Source: AC-32 sp963717475 (GTDB lineage Bacteria > Actinomycetota > Thermoleophilia > Gaiellales > Gaiellaceae). From it: 64,000 nucleotides of DNA. Where the stretch lies: positions 2,356,001 through 2,420,000 of the forward strand of contig OY970337.1 of assembly GCA_963717475.1 (NCBI GenBank). The letters run 5' to 3'. Below are positions 42,023 through 48,867 of this stretch, in pieces. Each line of letters begins with the position of its first letter. Within the stretch, counting starts at the first letter, position 1. The notes beneath the pieces are model-generated. The model was not told where the DNA came from and ran no database searches. It saw only the letters and a program-made list of their open reading frames with translations. A program made the position numbers and the translations under genes.

Positions 42023-42099
42023 CGCGGCCCGCGTAGGGCCCGAACCAGCTGGCAGCTGACGAGGCCGTACGCCAGGATGGCGTAGGCGACCCAGCCCAA
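41982..42099 (-). pseudogene. Possible tiny membrane protein with a frameshift
   Basis: From TTG 42099 the frame reads GWVAYAILAYGLVS, a membrane-helix start. After one surplus base the next frame continues SWFGPYAGRVSDGYRIVRLLRG and stops at 41982-41984. Without the shift the frame runs into an Arg/Ser-rich 83-residue shadow. Removing one base gives 39 codons. It overlaps the end of the cupin gene. Evidence is compositional only. Confidence 0.25.
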
Positions 42100-42103
42100 C
42101 GGC

Positions 42104-42472
42104 TCAGCCGCGGATCTCGCTGAAACGGATCACGGTCACGAGGTCGTCGTGGCCGACGGGCCGGTTGTAGAGCTGGCCGAGGAAGGCGGCCATGTCCTCC
42201 GTGCGGCGGATCTCGGGATTGTCGTGCTCGATCTCGCGAGGCGAGAGGTCGGCGAGCTGCTTGACCTCGACCTTGTCGATCACCGCGTCGAAGATCTTCT
42301 GACGCGGGCTGAAGCGCGTCCCGGCCAGCACCTGGACGATCATGCCCTTCTTGTACTTGCGCGACTTATCGCCCAGGCGGATGGTCGCGGTCTTGCGGCC
42401 GCTCCGAAGCTGGTCGGCCACCATCGGCGAGTAGAAGTTCAGGGCGTACATCGCATGAGTGTCGTCGGGCAC
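42104..42472 (-). CDS. ASCH-domain RNA-binding-like protein
   Basis: 122 residues. The ASCH beta-barrel features are FYSPMVADQLRSGRKTATIRLGDKS near 14 (GxKxxTxR-type signature), KGMIVQVLAG near 42, and a C-terminal VTVIRFSEI strand. Such domains bind RNA or act as small hydrolases. GTG at 42472 gives MPDDTHAMYALNFYS; an internal ATG would start at MYALNFYS. A TATGAT box at 42485-42490 overlaps the stop codon of the Nudix gene and would give a leader of only a few bases. Confidence 0.82.
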   Translation of the reverse strand: MPDDTHAMYALNFYSPMVADQLRSGRKTATIRLGDKSRKYKKGMIVQVLAGTRFSPRQKIFDAVIDKVEVKQLADLSPREIEHDNPEIRRTEDMAAFLGQLYNRPVGHDDLVTVIRFSEIRG

Positions 42473-42485
42473 CGGGCGGGCGGAA

Positions 42486-42920
42486 TCATAGTGTGCCCAG
42501 GCGCGAAATCGCCTTCTCGGCCATCTCCCGCTCCCCCTTGTATGCCAGCAGCTTCGGCGCCTCGTCGAGCGGGAGCCACCGCGCTTCGTCGACCTCGTGC
42601 GCCGTCGCGGCCGGAAGGTCGCCGAGCCGGCCGCCGGAGTAGCGCAGCAGAAAGAAGCTCACGACCTTGAAGATGCGCTCCCCGCCCCAGGTGTAGACGT
42701 AGCGCACGTCGCCGAGCTTCTCGACCAGTCGCGCCTCGACGCCGGTCTCCTCGGCCACCTCGCGAAGCGCGGTCGCGTCGGACTTCTCGCCGGGGCCGAT
42801 GTTCCCCTTCGGGAGGGCCCAGACGCCCGGCTCTTTGCCTGCCGGGCGGATCGCGGCCATCGCCCAGCGGCCGCGCAGCCGCCGCACGACGACTCCGCCG
42901 GCCGAGAACTCCCTGCGCAC
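42486..42920 (-). CDS. Nudix hydrolase
   Basis: 144 residues. The Nudix box is complete: GNIGPGEKSDATALREVAEE followed by TG (GX5EX7REUXEEXGU) near 45-67. REFSAGGVVVRR at the N-terminus and PKGNIGPGE suggest the MutT/Ap4A-hydrolase-like subgroup that removes nucleoside diphosphate derivatives. I place the start at GTG 42920, 6 nt after TACAAA; an in-frame GTG at 42944 is also possible. Divergent from groESL. Confidence 0.85.
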   Translation of the reverse strand: MRREFSAGGVVVRRLRGRWAMAAIRPAGKEPGVWALPKGNIGPGEKSDATALREVAEETGVEARLVEKLGDVRYVYTWGGERIFKVVSFFLLRYSGGRLGDLPAATAHEVDEARWLPLDEAPKLLAYKGEREMAEKAISRLGTL

Positions 42921-42963
42921 AAACCATTTGTAACAGACTGTCACTTGGATAGGTTGGGACCCG

Positions 42964-42993
42964 TTGCACAGGCCGGTGCAGAGCCGTTATCAT
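42964..42993 (+). promoter_or_regulatory. SigA-type promoter of groESL
   Basis: TTGCAC (42964-42969), 18-nt spacer, TATCAT (42988-42993). The predicted start near 43000 falls inside the CIRCE operator. Confidence 0.7.
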
Positions 42994-42997
42994 GCAG

Positions 42998-43024
42998 CTG
43001 GCACTCAGACCACTGGAGTGCCAG
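42998..43024 (+). promoter_or_regulatory. CIRCE operator (HrcA site) of groESL
   Basis: CTGGCACTC - 9 nt - GAGTGCCAG, a perfect 9-9-9 inverted repeat that matches the CIRCE core GCACTC-N9-GAGTGC (consensus TTAGCACTC-N9-GAGTGCTAA) with G/C replacing the outer A/T pairs. It overlaps the predicted transcription start, so HrcA binding should repress the operon until heat shock. hrcA itself is not in the window. Confidence 0.88.
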
Positions 43025-43063
43025 GAGCTGTCACAAAGTCACGATCCTAAGGAGGAGGGCTGG

Positions 43064-43408
43064 ATGGATTTGCAGCCACTGGGCGACCGCTTGATCGTCG
43101 AGGTCCTCGAAGACGAGGAGACGACCTTCAGCGGCATCGTCCTGCCTGACACCGCCAAGGAGAAGCCGCAGCGCGGCCGCGTGCTCGCGGTCGGCCCGGG
43201 CTCCCGCAACGACAAGGGCGAGGTCGTCCCGATGGAAGTCGGCGAGGGCGACGAGATCATCTTTTCCAAGTACGGCGGCACCGAGATCAAGCTCGGCGTC
43301 GACGAGGTTCTGATCCTGCGCGAGTCAGACGTGCTCGCCAAGGTCGCCACGTCGGGAGCCAAGGGCTCGAAGAAGAAGAAGAAGGAGATGGCAGGCGCTA
43401 CCGCCTAG
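43064..43408 (+). CDS. groES: Co-chaperonin GroES
   Basis: 114 residues, forms the heptameric lid of GroEL. LQPLGDRLIVEVLEDEE start, mobile loop ETTFSGIVLPDTAKEKPQRG near 20-40, and GGTEIKLGVDEVLILRESDVLA end. About 15 residues longer than usual because of a Lys-rich tail (GSKKKKKEMAGATA). ATG at 43064 has AAGGAGG 7-8 nt upstream. Lies 18 nt before groEL. Confidence 0.97.
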   Translation: MDLQPLGDRLIVEVLEDEETTFSGIVLPDTAKEKPQRGRVLAVGPGSRNDKGEVVPMEVGEGDEIIFSKYGGTEIKLGVDEVLILRESDVLAKVATSGAKGSKKKKKEMAGATA

Positions 43409-43426
43409 CCGGGACGGAGGTACTGA

Positions 43427-45052
43427 ATGGCACACAAAGAGCTGAAGTTCAGTGAGGACGCGCGGCGCTCTCTCGAGCGTGGCGTGAACATTCTCGCCGA
43501 TGCGGTCAAGGTCACCCTGGGGCCGAAGGGCCGCTACGTCGTGCTCGACAAGAAGTTCGGCGCGCCGACGATCACGAACGACGGCGTGACCATCGCCCGT
43601 GAGATCGAGGTCGAGGACGTGTTCGAGAACCAGGGTGCGCAGCTCGTCCGCGAGGTCGCGACCGAGACCAACGACAAGGCCGGCGACGGCACGACGACGG
43701 CGACCATCCTCGCCCAGGCGATCGTCCGCGAGGGCCTGAAGAACGTGGCCGCCGGTGCGAACCCGATGGCGCTCAAGCGCGGCATCGAGCAGGCTGTCGA
43801 CTCGGTCGTCGAGAACCTGCAGAAGCAGTCCAAGGAAATCTCGGGCAAGGAGGACATCGCCCGGGTCGCCACGATCTCCTCGCGCGAGCGCGAGATCGGC
43901 GACGTCATCTCCGACGCGATCGAGAAGGTCGGCAAGGACGGTGTCGTCAACGTCGAGGAGGGCCAGACACTCGGGCTCGAGCTCGAGTTCACCGAGGGCA
44001 TGCAGTTCGACAAGGGCTACCTCTCGCCGTACATGATCACCGACGCCGAGCGCATGGAGGCCGTGCTCGAGGAGCCGTACATTCTGGTCGCGAACCAGAA
44101 GATCGGCGCCGTCAAGGACCTCCTGCCCGTGCTCGAACAGGTGATCCAGTCCGGCCGGCCGCTGCTGATCGTGGCCGAGGACGTCGAGGGCGAGTCGCTC
44201 GCGACGATCGTGGTCAACAAGCTCCGCGGCACCTTCCAGGCCGTCGCGGTCAAGGCTCCCGGCTTCGGCGACCGCCGCAAGCGCATGCTCGAGGACATCG
44301 CGATCCTCAGCGGCGCCGAGGTGATCACCGAGGAGATGGGCCTCAAGCTCGAGAACACGAAGCTCGCGCAGCTCGGCAAGGCCCGCCGTGTCGTGATCGA
44401 CAAGGACTCGACCACGATCATCGACGGTGCCGGCGCCTCCGATGGGATCAAGGGCCGCATCAAGCAGCTGAAGGCCGAGATCGAGAACACCGACTCGGAC
44501 TTCGACCGTGAGAAGCTCCAGGAGCGGCTCGCGAAGCTGGCCGGCGGTGTCGCGGTCGTCAAGGTCGGCGCTTCGACCGAGACCGAGATGAAGGAGAAGA
44601 AGCATCGCGTGGAGGACGCGCTCGAGGCGACGCGCGCTGCGCTCGAGGAGGGCATCGTCCCCGGTGGCGGTGTCGCGCTCCTGAACGCGGCCGCGTCGAT
44701 CAAGGCCGACTTGACCGTGGATGACGAGCGGACAGGCTCCGCGATCATCCGGCGCGCTCTGGAGGAGCCACTCCGCCAGCTCGCCGAGAACGCGGGCCTC
44801 GAGGGCTCCGTCGTCGTCGGACGCGTCCGCGACGCGAAGGTCGGCCACGGCCTGAACGTCGACACGGGCGAGGTCGAGGACCTGGTTGCGAGCGGGATCA
44901 TCGATCCGACCAAGGTCACGCGCCTGGCGCTGCAGAACGCCGCGTCGATCGCGAAGAACATCCTCACCACCGAGGCGATCGTCGCCGAGCCGCCGGAGAA
45001 GAACCCGGTCGGCGCCGGCGCCGGAATGCCCGACATGGGCGGGATGATGTAA
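43427..45052 (+). CDS. groEL: Chaperonin GroEL
   Basis: 541 residues, 60-kDa chaperonin. ATP-site motifs: GPKGRYVVLDKKFGAPTITNDG near 32, AGDGTTTATILAQ near 85 and GIVPGGGVALL near 410. C-terminus ends in GAGMPDMGGMM, the usual GGM tail, rather than the His-rich tail of the second chaperonin found in many actinobacteria. Good ribosome site (GGAGG). Co-transcribed with groES under CIRCE control. Confidence 0.98.
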   Translation: MAHKELKFSEDARRSLERGVNILADAVKVTLGPKGRYVVLDKKFGAPTITNDGVTIAREIEVEDVFENQGAQLVREVATETNDKAGDGTTTATILAQAIVREGLKNVAAGANPMALKRGIEQAVDSVVENLQKQSKEISGKEDIARVATISSREREIGDVISDAIEKVGKDGVVNVEEGQTLGLELEFTEGMQFDKGYLSPYMITDAERMEAVLEEPYILVANQKIGAVKDLLPVLEQVIQSGRPLLIVAEDVEGESLATIVVNKLRGTFQAVAVKAPGFGDRRKRMLEDIAILSGAEVITEEMGLKLENTKLAQLGKARRVVIDKDSTTIIDGAGASDGIKGRIKQLKAEIENTDSDFDREKLQERLAKLAGGVAVVKVGASTETEMKEKKHRVEDALEATRAALEEGIVPGGGVALLNAAASIKADLTVDDERTGSAIIRRALEEPLRQLAENAGLEGSVVVGRVRDAKVGHGLNVDTGEVEDLVASGIIDPTKVTRLALQNAASIAKNILTTEAIVAEPPEKNPVGAGAGMPDMGGMM

Positions 45053-45071
45053 CGAACCCCTCGTGGGTTTC

Positions 45072-45107
45072 GCAGAAGGGCCGGCCAACGCCGGCCCTTC
45101 TGCTTTT
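45072..45107 (+). terminator. Intrinsic terminator of groESL
   Basis: 14-bp stem GCAGAAGGGCCGGC / GCCGGCCCTTCTGC with a CAAC loop, followed by TTTT (45104-45107). It starts 20 nt after the groEL stop. Confidence 0.92.
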
Positions 45108-45122
45108 ACGCGACTGACTCCC

Positions 45123-45148
45123 GATCGAGTTTCGTATACAACTCGATC
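45123..45148. promoter_or_regulatory. 26-bp inverted repeat over a candidate -10 region
   Basis: GATCGAGTT (45123-45131) - TCGTATAC - AACTCGATC (45140-45148): a perfect 9-bp inverted repeat with an 8-nt spacer, the geometry of a dimeric repressor site. The TATACA at 45135-45140 could be the -10 box of the secreted-protein gene 55 nt downstream, so a bound regulator would block it. The regulator is unknown. Confidence 0.55.
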
Positions 45149-45194
45149 CCCAAGCTTCATCGCTCCCGACGAGGGAGAGAGAGGAGGAGTCAAC

Positions 45195-46388
45195 ATGACG
45201 CTTCGGCGTTCCGTGGCGTTCCTCGTTGCACTCACGGCGTTTGCCTGGGTCGTCTCGGGCGGCGCTGCCAGCACGGGGAAGACCGGGTCGGCAGGCTCGG
45301 GAGGACTCGGCTCCGCCTGCATCGCGCATCATCCGAACTACGTCGAGGACGTGTTCGAGCCGCTCTATGTGGCCGGCTGTACCGGCCACGACGAGCCGGA
45401 GCTCGATCCGGTCTCGAGCGCGCCCCACTCGGCGAAGAACCTCACCTGGCGGTTCGTGCTGCCGAGCAACGGCGCATATCCGGTGGACGCAGTCGGTCCG
45501 ACCTTCTGGTTCGGCGGGACCGTCACCGATCCGAACAGCCTGTTCGGCCAGGCGTTCCTGGAGGTGCAGTTCTATCCGAACGCGCTCGTCCGGAACTGCA
45601 CTCCGAACGGCGGCTTCGTCGTCTCCTACGCGCCGAACACCTACACGGTCTGCTCGCCGGTCTGGAGCATCCACACGACCGGCCAGAAGCCGGTGTACCA
45701 CGAGCCGGCCGCGTTCAACGCGATGCTGACGACGGGCGCGCGCCATCAGCCGCTCGTCATGCACGCGGGAGACACCATCGATCTGCACTTCCACGTCGTG
45801 TCAACGCACGAGGGCTGGCACATCGACGTCCTCGACGAGACGACGGGCCAGTCCGGGACGATCGTCCTGAACAGCGCGGACGGGCCGCTTCTGCCCGCCT
45901 ACGACAAGCAGGAGATCGGCAACGCTCTCGGCTGGGGGCTCGTGTACGACACTCCGAACTCGTTCGTCTGGGAGATCGGCCACACCTCACCGTTCACGAG
46001 CCCGGCCTCGCAGTTCTGCATCCCGGGCCAGCCGAACTGCCAGTCGTTCAACGCGCCCGCCTGGGCCGGGACTTCTCCGATTCAGATCAAGTCGGTCACC
46101 TTCGGAGACGGTTCGCAGCCGACGCAGTGGGCGACGGTCTCAGACACCGGCGGCAAGGCCGAGGTGCTCGGCAACTCCTGGGTCGGCCCGACCCCTTGCA
46201 CGGCGTACGGCGGACCCTTCTGCATCTATCCGTGGTACACGCTCGGATCGAGCGGCTTCCACTACGGCGTGGACTATGCGGACGAGGTCGACGACCTTGG
46301 CGGCGTCGACCAGTTCGCCCAGACGCTCGACTGTGGCGGGCCGTTCGGCGACAACAGCACGTACTGCGACACAGTCGTCTACCCGTAA
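45195..46388 (+). CDS. Secreted protein of unknown function
   Basis: 397 residues from ATG 45195 (SD GAGGAGGAG, 5 nt). Signal peptide LRRSVAFLVALTAFAWVVSGGAAS. The mature part is rich in aromatic residues, Gly, Asn and Cys (at least ten Cys, likely disulfides) and includes HAGDTIDLHFHVVSTHEGWHI-like His-rich strands near 195-215 and EIGHTSPF. No family was recognised; a copper- or metal-binding beta-sandwich is a guess from the histidines. Preceded by a perfect inverted repeat and followed by a hairpin. Confidence 0.75.
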   Translation: MTLRRSVAFLVALTAFAWVVSGGAASTGKTGSAGSGGLGSACIAHHPNYVEDVFEPLYVAGCTGHDEPELDPVSSAPHSAKNLTWRFVLPSNGAYPVDAVGPTFWFGGTVTDPNSLFGQAFLEVQFYPNALVRNCTPNGGFVVSYAPNTYTVCSPVWSIHTTGQKPVYHEPAAFNAMLTTGARHQPLVMHAGDTIDLHFHVVSTHEGWHIDVLDETTGQSGTIVLNSADGPLLPAYDKQEIGNALGWGLVYDTPNSFVWEIGHTSPFTSPASQFCIPGQPNCQSFNAPAWAGTSPIQIKSVTFGDGSQPTQWATVSDTGGKAEVLGNSWVGPTPCTAYGGPFCIYPWYTLGSSGFHYGVDYADEVDDLGGVDQFAQTLDCGGPFGDNSTYCDTVVYP

Positions 46389-46399
46389 CGCGCTAATGG

Positions 46400-46427
46400 C
46401 GAGGGGAGCGCTTCGGTGCTCCCCTCG
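46400..46427 (+). terminator. Hairpin after secreted-protein gene
   Basis: 10-bp stem CGAGGGGAGC / GCTCCCCTCG with an 8-nt loop, 11 nt after the stop codon. No T-run follows, so termination is only possible. Confidence 0.5.
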
Positions 46428-46514
46428 TCACCCTCAGCCTGGCCTTGAAGGGCGGGCGCTTTTCTCGTACGTTGACCCGAGCGGCCTGGCAATCACCTGG
46501 AAAGGGGTCTTCCG

Positions 46515-47096
46515 TTGGATACGTACCACTACGTGCTTTACGTCCACCTGCTCTCGCTCTTCGTCGGCATCGGCGCAGCGGCGGTTCTCTCGGTCTGTCT
46601 CTTCCAGCTTCGGGGCGCGCGTGAGCTCACGGACGCGCTGCCTTGGGGGCGGGTCGCCGGCAAGACCGGGCGTATGTTCCCGATCGCGATCCTCGGTCTC
46701 TTCGGCTCGGGCGCGTACATGACGAGCGACGTCTGGACGTGGAGCACCGGGTGGATCCAGGTCGGCATCGCGGCTCTGGTCGTGCTCGCGATCCAGGGGC
46801 CAGTGATCGCCGAGCGCTCGGGCAAGAAGCTCGAGCACGCCCTCCGCGAGAACGGTCCCGGGCCGCTCGGGGAGAATGCCCGGCGGATGACCCGCTACCC
46901 GGGCCTGTGGGTGACCGAGTTCAGCGCGATCGGGCTCGTGCTCGCGATCGTCTGGAACATGACCGTCAAGGCAGGCACCGGAAGCGCCATCGCGGCCGCG
47001 CTCATCGGCTACGGCGTCGGGGCCTCCCTCGGCCTCTTCTTCACCAGGGCGCCGGCCGCCGAGGGCGAGGCGGCGCTTTCGTCTCCGGGCTCGTAG
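46515..47096 (+). CDS. DUF2269-like integral membrane protein
   Basis: 193 residues with four membrane helices (about 5-27, 50-70, 74-95 and 130-175 as two). N-terminal YHYVLYVHLLSLFVGIGAAAV and the RMFPIAILGLFGSGAYM segment resemble DUF2269 membrane proteins with conserved His near the first helix. TTG at 46515 has AAAGGGG 7 nt upstream. Function unknown. Confidence 0.72.
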   Translation: MDTYHYVLYVHLLSLFVGIGAAAVLSVCLFQLRGARELTDALPWGRVAGKTGRMFPIAILGLFGSGAYMTSDVWTWSTGWIQVGIAALVVLAIQGPVIAERSGKKLEHALRENGPGPLGENARRMTRYPGLWVTEFSAIGLVLAIVWNMTVKAGTGSAIAAALIGYGVGASLGLFFTRAPAAEGEAALSSPGS

Positions 47097-47118
47097 CTCG
47101 GGCACCACGCAAAGAAAA

Positions 47119-47139
47119 GGGCCGGCTCAGCGCCGGCCC
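47119..47139 (+). terminator. Candidate intrinsic terminator
   Basis: 8-bp stem GGGCCGGC / GCCGGCCC with a TCAGC loop followed by ATTTC. Preceded by an A-rich run, so it could also act on the minus strand. Confidence 0.6.
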
Positions 47140-47160
47140 ATTTCAACTGACCCTTTGACG

Positions 47161-47187
47161 ACGAAACGGCCTAAGTGGCCGTTTCGT
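47161..47187. repeat. 27-bp perfect inverted repeat
   Basis: ACGAAACGGCC (47161-47171) - TAAGT - GGCCGTTTCGT (47177-47187). 11-bp perfect arms without a T-run, 21 nt after another hairpin and about 100 nt before ygfZ. The arms lack terminator character, so a protein-binding site or second terminator are both possible. Confidence 0.5.
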
Positions 47188-47285
47188 ACGAGGGGGATGG
47201 GGAGGTGGGTCGCGATGTGTATCGGCCCGTCAGGCGCCTCCGGAGTCCCCCGATCGAGTGAATCGCGGTGCCTACACTGAGGATC

Positions 47286-48047
47286 ATGGAGGCGCTGGCA
47301 TCCACGCTCTTCGCGCTCGACCGCGGCTACGTGCGCGTCGCCGGGCCCGAGGCGGCCGATTTTCTCGAGCGGATGCTCTCGAACGACGTGCTCTCGCTCG
47401 AGCCGGGCGGCTCGCGACCCGCGCTGCTGCTCACGCCGAAGAGCCGGATCGTCGCGCCGCTGCGCGTCGTGCGCGAGGGGGACGCCGACTTCCTGCTGAT
47501 CACGGAGCCGGAGCTTGCCGAGCTCGTCGCGTCGACCCTTTTACGCGCTCGGTTCGCGGCGAAGTGCGAGGTCGCGGTCGAGCCCTACCACGGCTGGCTG
47601 CGGCTGGGAGCGGGCGAGGGGATCCCGAACGGCGACTACGGCGTCGAGGCGTACGAGGGCTGGAGCGAGACACCGGTCGAGGGCGGCGACCCGAGTGAGC
47701 TCGAGGCGCTGCGCATCGACGCGGGCACGCCGGCCTGGGGCAAGGAGCTCGACGAGACGGTTCTTCCCGCGGAGGCGGGCCTCGACGAGACGCACGTCTC
47801 CTTCACGAAGGGCTGCTACCCGGGCCAGGAGCCCATCGCGCGGCTGCACTACCGCGGCCGGCCGAACCGGCGGCTGCGGCGGCTCGAGGTCGAGAGCGCG
47901 AAGCCCGGCGACGAGATCCTGCTCGGCGAAAAGGCCGTGGGCCGCGTGACGAGCGCGGTGCCGGGAAAGGCTCTCGGCTACGTGAGGCGCGAGGTTCCGG
48001 ACGACGCCGAGCTCGAGATCGGCGGCCAACCCGCCCGGCTACACTGA
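47286..48047 (+). CDS. ygfZ: YgfZ/GcvT-domain protein (folate-dependent Fe-S maintenance)
   Basis: 253 residues. The YgfZ signature KGCYPGQEPIARLHYRG sits near 178, with the GcvT-like DFLERMLSNDVLSL near 22. Family members keep certain Fe-S enzymes active using folate. ATG at 47286 follows TACACT (47273-47278) by 7 nt, so I discard the 6 extra residues of the longer frame. Its stop codon overlaps the -10 box of the tRNA-Arg gene. Confidence 0.88.
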   Translation: MEALASTLFALDRGYVRVAGPEAADFLERMLSNDVLSLEPGGSRPALLLTPKSRIVAPLRVVREGDADFLLITEPELAELVASTLLRARFAAKCEVAVEPYHGWLRLGAGEGIPNGDYGVEAYEGWSETPVEGGDPSELEALRIDAGTPAWGKELDETVLPAEAGLDETHVSFTKGCYPGQEPIARLHYRGRPNRRLRRLEVESAKPGDEILLGEKAVGRVTSAVPGKALGYVRREVPDDAELEIGGQPARLH

Positions 48048-48054
48048 CCTTCCC

Positions 48055-48127
48055 GCGCCCGTAGCTCAGGGGATAGAGCGCTGCCCTGCGGAGGCAGAGG
48101 TCGCATGTTCGAATCATGCCGGGCGCA
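48055..48127 (+). tRNA. tRNA-Arg, anticodon reads GCG
   Basis: 73 nt, cloverleaf complete: acceptor GCGCCCG/CGGGCGC (48055-48061/48120-48126), discriminator A, D-stem GCTC/GAGC, anticodon stem CTGCC/GGCAG with loop CTGCGGA, variable loop AGGTC, T-stem GCATG/CATGC with TTCGAAT. U33 then GCG gives anticodon GCG, which decodes CGC (and CGU). CCA is not encoded. A TACACT -10 box at 48040-48045 overlaps the ygfZ stop. Most bacteria read these codons with an ACG (inosine) tRNA, so this anticodon is unusual. Confidence 0.88.
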
Positions 48128-48174
48128 TTCGACCCCGTTCGGGTCAGGTCGGGTCAGGTGAAAGGAGCTGCACC

Positions 48175-48771
48175 ATGACCAAGGTCGTCGCACTCATGTC
48201 CATGTCTCTCGACGGGTACGTCGCCGACGCGAATGACGGGGTCGACGAGGTTTTCGACTGGTACTTCTCGGGCGACATCGAAGTCCCAATAGAGAGCCCG
48301 ACGATGGAAATGACGTTCCGAGTCTCGCCGCCGAGCGCCGAGCATCTGCGGAGCCTGATGCCGGAGGTGGGGGCCATGCTCACCGGCCGGCGCACGTTCG
48401 ACCGCGCCGACGGTTGGGGCGGCCAACATCCATGGGGGCCCGCGTTCGTCGTCACCCACAACGTGCCCGATGGCTGGCCACGGCCGGGCTCGACAGTTCA
48501 GTTCGTCACCGACGGCATCGAGAGCGCCGTCGCTCAGGCGAAAGCGGCTGCCGGCCCGAAGTCCGTGGGCGTACACGGCGCCCAGACGATCCAGCAGTGC
48601 CTGGACGCCGGGCTGCTCGACGAGATCCACATCGATCTGGCTGCCGTGCTGCTGGGCGACGGAGTGCGGCTATTCGACCACCTCGCGAACACACCGGTCG
48701 TCCTCGGGAATCCGAGAGTCGTCGCCGGGGTGGGCGTCACGCATCTGCGCTATCCGGTGCGCGCGTCGTAG
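48175..48771 (+). CDS. RibD C-terminal/DHFR-like reductase family protein
   Basis: 198 residues. The MTKVVALMSMSLDGYVAD start, AMLTGRRTFD near 63 and SVGVHGAQTIQQCLDAGLLDEIHIDL near 122-147 are typical of the dihydrofolate-reductase-like RibD-C family (NADPH-binding small reductases of unknown substrate). AAAGGAG stands 7 nt before the ATG. Follows tRNA-Arg on the same strand and is convergent with the glycosyltransferase region. Confidence 0.87.
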   Translation: MTKVVALMSMSLDGYVADANDGVDEVFDWYFSGDIEVPIESPTMEMTFRVSPPSAEHLRSLMPEVGAMLTGRRTFDRADGWGGQHPWGPAFVVTHNVPDGWPRPGSTVQFVTDGIESAVAQAKAAAGPKSVGVHGAQTIQQCLDAGLLDEIHIDLAAVLLGDGVRLFDHLANTPVVLGNPRVVAGVGVTHLRYPVRAS

Positions 48772-48775
48772 GAGG

Positions 48776-48867
48776 CTAGTGGGAGAAGCCGGGGATGCCG
48801 ATTCCCGGCTCCACTGCCCGCACCGAGAGAAAGACCGGGCCGGGCTTCGTGCCGGCGCATGGCGCAA
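48776..48867 (-). pseudogene. Detached 3' fragment of a DUF4232-type gene
   Basis: About 25-30 codons ending TKPGPVFLSVRAVEPGIGIP and GFSH, then TAG. They match the end of the DUF4232 lipoprotein gene at 50360 (SKAGPAFLSVRAVEPGVGIP, GFSQ) in both protein and DNA, with no start codon or upstream domain. It abuts the stop of the glycosyltransferase gene. A remnant of duplication or of an insertion event. Confidence 0.65.

Noticed and set aside
41848..42099. 83-residue minus-strand frame as an intact gene
   Set aside because: Only the first 15 residues look protein-like; the rest is an antisense shadow of the cupin gene. Recorded instead as a possible frameshifted tiny gene.
43064..45052. groESL as a stress-island or horizontally acquired copy
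   Set aside because: Base composition, CIRCE site and terminator match an ordinary chromosomal groESL operon.
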